From: an uncultured Eubacterium sp.
GTDB lineage: Bacteria; Bacillota; Clostridia; Peptostreptococcales; Anaerovoracaceae
Reading direction: 5' to 3'
DNA: 29,145 nt
Assembly: GCA_900543485.1 (NCBI GenBank)
Contig: UQRM01000027.1
Coordinates: forward strand, 1-29,145
A model generated the notes under the pieces. That model saw only the letters and a program-made list of their open reading frames with translations, did no database searches and was not told where the DNA came from. A program made the translations under genes and the position numbers. Positions 24,247-29,145 of this stretch are shown here, piece by piece. Every line of letters starts with the position of its first letter. Position 1 is the first letter of the stretch.

Positions 24247-25391
24247 TAAAGTTCACCTCTGCTTATGATGCCGACTGCTTCTATGCAGGCGTCGATGTCG
24301 TCTTCGGTGGTGAAATATCCGGGACTGATGCGGACTGTGCCGCCGCTGTCCAGTGTACCTATCGTTCCATGGGCGTCCGGCGCGCAGTGGAGGCCGCTCC
24401 TGGTAGCTATGTCGAACACCTGATCCAGGTATATGGAAATATCCTGGGGTTCATATCCGTCGATAGTTATGGAGACTACCGGACCCCGTTCATGATCCAG
24501 CGGGCTGTAGATACGGACTCCTTCCAGAGACGAAAGACCGTCTATAAGCCTGTCTGTAAGGGCTTTGTCGCGGGCATGGATCTTGTCGATGCCGGTATCC
24601 ATTATGAATTTTATCCCTGCGCCGAGTCCTGCTATACCGGGAACGTTCAGCGTCCCGCTTTCGTATCTGTCAGGCCTTTCCTCAGGCTGGTGGAGCATTT
24701 CCGATCGGCTGCCGGTACCGCCTTGCTTTATAGGACGGATATCCAGGCCCGGTTTTATGTAGAGGCCACCAGTTCCCTGAGGTCCGTAGAGGCACTTGTG
24801 TCCGGGAAAGGCAAGCATGTCTATGTTCATTTTCTGCACGTCTATTTTTATCGCGCCGGCTGACTGCGACGCGTCGACAAGGAACGGCACGCCTTTTTCT
24901 CTGCATATAGCTCCTATGGCGGCCACATCGTTGATAGTGCCTGTCACGTTGGACATGTGGGTGAAGACTGCCAGCTTAGTGTTTTCCTTTATGGCGGAAG
25001 CCACATCCGAAGGATCGACGCCGGTTTCCAGCGAAGCATTCACCTTCGTCACCTCCACTCCCGCATCCTTGAGATGTTCCAGAGGGCGGGCCACAGCGTT
25101 ATGCTCTATGGAAGATGTGATGATATGGTCACCCTTAGATACCGACCCCTGTATGGCCAGGTTCAAAGCGTCGGTGGCATTGGAGCAGAATATCATCGAT
25201 TCCGGATTCTCTGAATGGAAAAAACGGCTGCAGAGCAGTCTGGCCTCAGCGACGATATCTCCGGCCTTCAGAGAGATCTTGTGTCCGGAACGGCCAGGGT
25301 TGCCGGATGCGTTTCGAAGCGCGTCGTCTGCGGCGGAATATACGGTCTCCGGCTTCTGGCCGGAGGTAGCCGCGTAATCTAAGTAAATCAT
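24246..25391 (-). CDS. Cysteine desulfurase-type class V aminotransferase
   Basis: The 381-residue PLP enzyme begins MIYLDYAATSGQKP and carries the desulfurase set: H97 in SSIEHNAVARPL, D173 in VDASQSAGA, the PLP lysine K199 in FPGHKCLYGPQG and C336 in RSGLHCAPDAH, which would accept the sulfane sulfur. It most resembles the Csd/SufS-like group often annotated as aminotransferase V-fold proteins. GGAAGGGG precedes the start. It is the first gene of the operon with the ThiF-like and ThiS proteins and diverges from a C-S lyase/aminotransferase. A TACAAT box at 25431-25426 is a possible -10. It would supply sulfur for the ThiS thiocarboxylate. It could alternatively act on selenocysteine. Confidence 0.9.
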   Translation of the reverse strand: MIYLDYAATSGQKPETVYSAADDALRNASGNPGRSGHKISLKAGDIVAEARLLCSRFFHSENPESMIFCSNATDALNLAIQGSVSKGDHIITSSIEHNAVARPLEHLKDAGVEVTKVNASLETGVDPSDVASAIKENTKLAVFTHMSNVTGTINDVAAIGAICREKGVPFLVDASQSAGAIKIDVQKMNIDMLAFPGHKCLYGPQGTGGLYIKPGLDIRPIKQGGTGSRSEMLHQPEERPDRYESGTLNVPGIAGLGAGIKFIMDTGIDKIHARDKALTDRLIDGLSSLEGVRIYSPLDHERGPVVSITIDGYEPQDISIYLDQVFDIATRSGLHCAPDAHGTIGTLDSGGTVRISPGYFTTEDDIDACIEAVGIISRGEL

Positions 25392-25447
25392 AAATCCCCT
25401 TCCTTTGTATTGCTACATTTAATATATTGTACCACATATGAAAAAAT

Positions 25448-25476
25448 TTGAGTACGTGAATTTGCTCTGTTATAAT
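25448..25476 (+). promoter_or_regulatory. Promoter of the MalY/PatB-type gene
   Basis: TTGAGT (25448-25453), a 17-bp spacer and a perfect TATAAT (25471-25476). The transcript would start near 25483, giving a leader of only about 15 bases. This decides against the longer reading frame that begins at 25438. Confidence 0.85.
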
Positions 25477-25497
25477 AAAAAGCCAGGGAGGGCAGAT

Positions 25498-26748
25498 ATG
25501 AGATATGATTTTGACGAGATTATAGACAGGCGGGGAACCAATGCGGAGAACGTTGAGGGCTTCAGGTCATATATGTTTTCCGATGACCCCGATATGAAAT
25601 TGCCTGTGGCTGACGATGAGCTGATAAGAATGTGGGTGGCCGACATGGATTTCGCGGTGGCTCCTGAAATACGCGAAGCCGTCAAGGCGCGGGTGGATCG
25701 GAAGATACTGGGCTATACCAGTGTTTTCGACAGCGGATATCACGACGCTTTTTCAGGCTGGTGCAAACAGCGGTATGGATGGGATTTTCCACAGGAACAG
25801 CTGGTTTTTTCTCAGGGAGTGGTCCCGGCTCTTTACGAGCTGACAGAGGACATGACGGGTCCGGGGGACAAGATATTGTTCCTGTCGCCCGCGTACGGGC
25901 CTTTCAAATACGCTTGCAGGAGGAGCGGAAGAGAGCCTGTGTTTTCTCCTCTCGTCGAGATGGAAGATGGATTCAAGGTGGATATGGAGGACTTTGAGGC
26001 CAAAGCTTCGGATCCGGATGTCAAGCTGGTGATATGGTGTAATCCTCACAATCCGACGGGCAGGGTCTGGACTGAGGAAGAGGCTCAGGCAGTGGCCGGG
26101 ATAGTGGAAAGGAACAGGCTGTGGATCATTTCCGATGAGATACATTGCGACCTTACGAGAAAAGGTCAGCAGCATACCCCTATGGGAAAGGTGATGGCAG
26201 ATTATGAGAAGCTGGTGACCTGCATGGCTGCCAGTAAGACCTTCAATCTGGCGGGAACTATGTTTTCCAATATAATAATACGGGATGAAGCTCTTCGGAA
26301 GACCTTCGTAAGGAACGATAAGCTGGGCGGGATGGTCAACCCTCTGTCACTGGAAGCCTGTAAAGCCGCTTATGAGAAGGGCGGACCGTGGCTTGAGGAG
26401 CTGAGAGGATATCTGGATGATAATTTCACTTTCGCTGTGGACTTCATAAGGGAAAACATGCCTGGTGCTGTCTGCCGCATTCCGCAGGCTACATATCTCC
26501 TGTGGGTGGATATGAGGGCGTGTCTTGCGGATATCGCGACAGCTTCAGCTGCATCCGGCGGTGCCGGACTTTCCCGATTCTTCGCGGAAAAGGCGGGAGT
26601 GCTGGTGGAAAGCGGCAACAGGCTGTTCGTGGACAATGCTGAGGGATTCATCAGAGTAAATCTGGCGGCTCCAAGAGCTGTGGTCAGGGAAGGTCTGAAG
26701 AGAATGGCCAAAGCCGTGGCGGAACATCAGAAAATATCAGCGCGATGA
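25498..26748 (+). CDS. MalY/PatB family aminotransferase (cystathionine beta-lyase type)
   Basis: The 416-residue protein is a fold-type I PLP enzyme of the MalY/PatB group, which cleave C-S bonds in cystathionine or cysteine conjugates, or transaminate amino acids. Markers are YDFDEIIDRRGTN at the start, MWVADMDFAV (45-54), CNPHNPTGRVW (181-191), SDEIHCDL (212-219), the PLP lysine K247 in AASKTFNLAG, and IRVNLAAPR near the end. I choose ATG 25498, five bases after GGGAGGG; the frame is open to 25438 but that segment contains the promoter. It diverges from the cysteine desulfurase operon, which suggests a shared role in sulfur amino-acid breakdown. The exact reaction is inferred. Confidence 0.92.
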   Translation: MRYDFDEIIDRRGTNAENVEGFRSYMFSDDPDMKLPVADDELIRMWVADMDFAVAPEIREAVKARVDRKILGYTSVFDSGYHDAFSGWCKQRYGWDFPQEQLVFSQGVVPALYELTEDMTGPGDKILFLSPAYGPFKYACRRSGREPVFSPLVEMEDGFKVDMEDFEAKASDPDVKLVIWCNPHNPTGRVWTEEEAQAVAGIVERNRLWIISDEIHCDLTRKGQQHTPMGKVMADYEKLVTCMAASKTFNLAGTMFSNIIIRDEALRKTFVRNDKLGGMVNPLSLEACKAAYEKGGPWLEELRGYLDDNFTFAVDFIRENMPGAVCRIPQATYLLWVDMRACLADIATASAASGGAGLSRFFAEKAGVLVESGNRLFVDNAEGFIRVNLAAPRAVVREGLKRMAKAVAEHQKISAR

Positions 26749-26818
26749 TATTTATGCAGGAGGTGCAGCGGCAGCGCCGGACAAACCCGATACGATACGC
26801 AAAGCTGTTTCTTTCAGC

Positions 26819-26847
26819 TTGATAGAAGGAGGCGGCAAAGGTATAAT
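26819..26847 (+). promoter_or_regulatory. Promoter of the GMP synthetase gene
   Basis: TTGATA (26819-26824), a 17-bp spacer and a perfect TATAAT (26842-26847). An inverted repeat AAGCTG (26802-26807) / CAGCTT (26815-26820) touches the -35 box and could be a regulator site. The leader is about 38 bases. Confidence 0.8.
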
Positions 26848-26891
26848 GTTCACAGAAGAAGTCATTAGAAAGGTCAAACGGAGGAATGGAT

Positions 26892-27866
26892 ATGGATAAC
26901 AACAAACGGCCTGAGACCATGGAGCGCATAACTACCCAGGCTCTGGCGGAGGCATTTATCGATGAAAAGGTAAAGGAAATAAAGGAACAGGTTGGAGACA
27001 AGAAGGTGTTGCTGGCTCTTTCCGGCGGAGTCGATTCGTCGGTGGTGGCAGCCCTGCTGATAAAAGCCATAGGGCAGCAGCTGGTATGCGTCCATGTAAA
27101 CCATGGTCTGCTGAGAAAAGGTGAGCCGGAACAGGTGATCGAGGTCTTCAGGGATCAGATGAACGCTAATCTTGTCTATGTGGATGCGGTGGATCGTTTC
27201 CTGGAAAAGCTGGCAGGAGTGGAGGAACCGGAGAAGAAGAGGAAGATAATCGGAGCTGAGTTCATCCGTGTCTTCGAGGAAGAAGCACGTAAGCAGGAAG
27301 GAATAGAGTTCCTGGCGCAGGGGACCATATATCCCGATATACTGGAGAGCGACGGCGTGAAGGCTCACCACAATGTGGGCGGGCTCCCTGATGATATGCA
27401 GTTTGAGCTGGTGGAACCGGTGAAGCTGCTCTACAAAGACGAAGTGCGCGTGGTGGGCGAGGCTCTCGGATTGCCTGATAATATGGTGTATCGTCAGCCA
27501 TTCCCCGGCCCCGGTCTGGGCGTAAGGTGTACAGGAGCCATAACACGCGACAGACTGGAAGCCGTAAGGGAGGCTGATGCCATCGTGAGAGAAGAGATAG
27601 AAAAGATGGAAAGCCTGCCTTGGCAGTATTTCGTAGCTATACCTGATGTCAAATCCACCGGCATCAAGGATGGAAAGAGGTACATGGGTTGGGCGGCTGT
27701 GATCAGAGCTATCAATACAGTGGATGCTGTGACGGCGGAATCCGTGGAGATACCATTCGATATGCTGCGCCGCATGCGTGATCGCATAATCGCCGAAGTC
27801 CCGGGGATCAACAGGGTGCTGTGGGATATTTCCGGTAAACCGGTTGCTACTATCGAGTGGGAATAG
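26892..27866 (+). CDS. guaA: GMP synthase, stand-alone ATP-pyrophosphatase (synthetase) subunit
   Basis: The product, 324 residues, matches only the C-terminal two thirds of GuaA: the N-type ATP-pyrophosphatase domain with its SGGVDSS loop near residue 47, HGLLRKGE, the EFLAQGTIYPDILES segment, HHNVGGLP, and the dimerisation domain with RQPFPGPGLGVR and the terminal KPVATIEWE. The N-terminal glutamine amidotransferase domain (about 190 residues) is absent, and no upstream frame encodes it. This is the split form best known from archaea; it would need a separate GATase or free ammonia to turn XMP into GMP. I choose ATG 26892, seven bases after GGAGG, over ATG 26886. It has its own promoter and terminator. 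Confidence 0.92.
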   Translation: MDNNKRPETMERITTQALAEAFIDEKVKEIKEQVGDKKVLLALSGGVDSSVVAALLIKAIGQQLVCVHVNHGLLRKGEPEQVIEVFRDQMNANLVYVDAVDRFLEKLAGVEEPEKKRKIIGAEFIRVFEEEARKQEGIEFLAQGTIYPDILESDGVKAHHNVGGLPDDMQFELVEPVKLLYKDEVRVVGEALGLPDNMVYRQPFPGPGLGVRCTGAITRDRLEAVREADAIVREEIEKMESLPWQYFVAIPDVKSTGIKDGKRYMGWAAVIRAINTVDAVTAESVEIPFDMLRRMRDRIIAEVPGINRVLWDISGKPVATIEWE

Positions 27867-27878
27867 CCTATAAATATA

Positions 27879-27911
27879 AAGAACCGTTGAAATTTCAACG
27901 GTTCTTATTTT
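27879..27911. terminator. Palindromic bidirectional terminator between guaA and the AT-rich gene
   Basis: Bases 27879-27906 are a perfect 28-bp palindrome (half-site AAGAACCGTTGAAA). T4 follows at 27908-27911 on the plus strand. On the minus strand the palindrome is followed by an AT-rich run. It serves guaA and the converging gene ending at 27936. Confidence 0.85.
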
Positions 27912-27935
27912 CGTGGGATCAAGTTTGGAGCCAAG

Positions 27936-29135
27936 CTAGAAATATTTGCAAAATTCGTCATTAATTTTTATTATTATGAGACACATTATTTTTAGGATTT
28001 GATAGTAGTTGCTTTCTGAAGCTTTTTCATCAATTGGATTGTTACCATGACAGTATTTATTTCGTAAATCTAAACCATTTGAGTACTTATGCATGTTTAG
28101 CATATAATCGAGATAGTCTTGTTCTGGTTTAGAAAACAGCGTTCCTGATGTTACTACCTTATGCTCCTCTATAAGAGTGTTTAGATAAGCGTTGCTTTTA
28201 TAGTGATCTACTCTTATAACTTCATCATAGTAAATATCTCTTAAAATTACAGCCTTTTCGATATTAGGTTTTATATAACCATTTTCATTCAGGTATAGAT
28301 ACTTGGTATATATGAGCTTATTAATTGCAGGAACCTGATATTCTTTAAAATCAGTAGTTTTTAGATTTTCATGCAAGATCATTTGTAGGAAATTTGGATA
28401 TTTGCTACCGATTTTCTTCACATAATGTATTGTGGATTGGTCAGAGAATAAAGCAAATATAGCATCATTCACTTCTTTGTCGTCTAAATATCCGTATTTT
28501 TGTTCATTAAAGCTCTTTATTTGAGAGAATACTATAGGTTCAGATGCAAACTCAAAGAGTTCTCTATTTATGCCTTTTGATGAGACAAACATATTGAATT
28601 GCTTAAGAATACTATCCATTTCTATTAATAGATTTCGACATTGTTCTCTATAAGTAGTACCTTTTGATGAAGGAGAAAAATAAAAATCGTTTGCATTGAA
28701 CTCAAGGGAAAGATAATCTTTAAAAAACCATGCGATTACATTTTCTAAGTTTATGTCGTGTAACGATAATTCTTTTACATATGCTTCAGTTTGCAGTAAG
28801 GAAATAATATCCTTCTGTAAAAAGACTATGCCACGGATATACTCTGTTTTGCCCTTTGTCCCCAATGTGGATTCCATAATACTTAAATCACTTTTTCGGG
28901 AGACGAAGGTTGAGTTCATTTTACTATCAACAAATTCGAATAGATATATTAAATTATTGAGTATCGTTGGATAGTCAAGATTTTCTTCCAGCCATGTTTT
29001 GCTATAAGTGTATTTTGGCATAGTTGGACTACTAAAATCCATTTCAACATCTACACAATTTCCAAAAGTTACTTCTCCACCATAATAGAAGCCAGATTCA
29101 GGAGGGATGAGTTTTTCGCAAATAGTCTCATTCAT
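27936..29135 (-). CDS. AT-rich hypothetical protein with C-terminal RX4H (HEPN-like) motif
   Basis: I do not recognise this 399-residue protein by full-length family. It is largely alpha-helical and soluble, without membrane segments. Near the C-terminus, DLRNKYCHGNN contains R358-NKYC-H363, matching the RX4-6H motif of HEPN ribonuclease domains, followed by a hydrophobic helix as in those domains; related LRNxxxHG ends occur in several abortive-infection-type proteins. The gene is far richer in A+T than the rest of the window, with AAA, ATT and TTA codons replacing the usual AAG, ATA and CTG, a sign of horizontal transfer. ATG at 29135 is ten bases from the window edge and no ribosome binding site is visible, so the true start may lie further out. 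Function as a defence toxin is inference. Confidence 0.7.
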   Translation of the reverse strand: MNETICEKLIPPESGFYYGGEVTFGNCVDVEMDFSSPTMPKYTYSKTWLEENLDYPTILNNLIYLFEFVDSKMNSTFVSRKSDLSIMESTLGTKGKTEYIRGIVFLQKDIISLLQTEAYVKELSLHDINLENVIAWFFKDYLSLEFNANDFYFSPSSKGTTYREQCRNLLIEMDSILKQFNMFVSSKGINRELFEFASEPIVFSQIKSFNEQKYGYLDDKEVNDAIFALFSDQSTIHYVKKIGSKYPNFLQMILHENLKTTDFKEYQVPAINKLIYTKYLYLNENGYIKPNIEKAVILRDIYYDEVIRVDHYKSNAYLNTLIEEHKVVTSGTLFSKPEQDYLDYMLNMHKYSNGLDLRNKYCHGNNPIDEKASESNYYQILKIMCLIIIKINDEFCKYF

Positions 29136-29145
29136 TTTGTATGCC

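Noticed and set aside
25438..25497. N-terminal extension of the MalY/PatB protein by 20 residues
   Set aside because: The extension would contain the promoter boxes, and the good ribosome binding site points to ATG 25498.
27879..27906. 28-bp palindrome as an attachment or insertion site of the AT-rich gene
   Set aside because: It is placed and built as a shared terminator, and no direct repeat or integrase is visible at the other side within the window.

Overview
The window reads as a chromosomal stretch of an anaerobic Firmicute, probably a Clostridia-class member. The grounds are strong GGAGG-type ribosome binding sites, heavy use of ATA and AGA/AGG codons at roughly 50% G+C, and gene families typical of that group (YhgE/Pip, DUF3427 helicase, CstA, DUF4340, MalY/PatB). 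The taxon is an inference. I see no rRNA, tRNA, CRISPR array, transposase or integrase.

Layout. (1) 1-2618: a TetR regulator, cut by the window edge, diverges from a YhgE/Pip membrane protein across a 22-bp inverted-repeat operator. (2) 2844-5951: a large PLD nuclease - SF2 helicase - DUF3427 protein, followed by 454 bp holding a regular array of TTATAC / GTATAA inverted pairs. (3) 6406-8831: an EamA-type exporter (minus strand) and an M18 aminopeptidase. (4) 8962-13548: a GldA/GldF/GldG/DUF4340-type ABC export operon behind a leader with two terminator-like hairpins. The ATPase has an in-frame amber codon and the GldG protein has a -1 frameshift that removes its C-terminal membrane anchor. 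Just downstream lies a MATE transporter reduced to its two ends (13683-13946). (5) 14112-17454: M24 aminopeptidase P, an SDR oxidoreductase and an IclR regulator in one operon, converging on a FIST-domain protein plus aldehyde dehydrogenase operon across a very strong bidirectional terminator. (6) 20370-22858: CstA and a two-TM protein of unknown function. (7) 23011-25391: a cysteine desulfurase - E1-like ThiF - ThiS sulfur-transfer operon, divergent from a MalY/PatB-type C-S lyase/aminotransferase. (8) 26892-27866: a free-standing GMP synthetase subunit lacking the glutamine amidotransferase domain. (9) 27936 to the end: a strikingly AT-rich gene on the minus strand whose C-terminus carries an RX4H motif like that of HEPN ribonucleases, probably acquired horizontally.

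How the parts fit: peptide and amino-acid catabolism recurs (M18, M24, CstA peptide uptake, C-S lyase, cysteine desulfurase), as expected for an amino-acid-fermenting anaerobe. The central ABC/MATE segment looks like a decaying export region. The helicase-nuclease and the HEPN-like gene are candidate defence genes, but they lie about 22 kb apart and are not one visible island.
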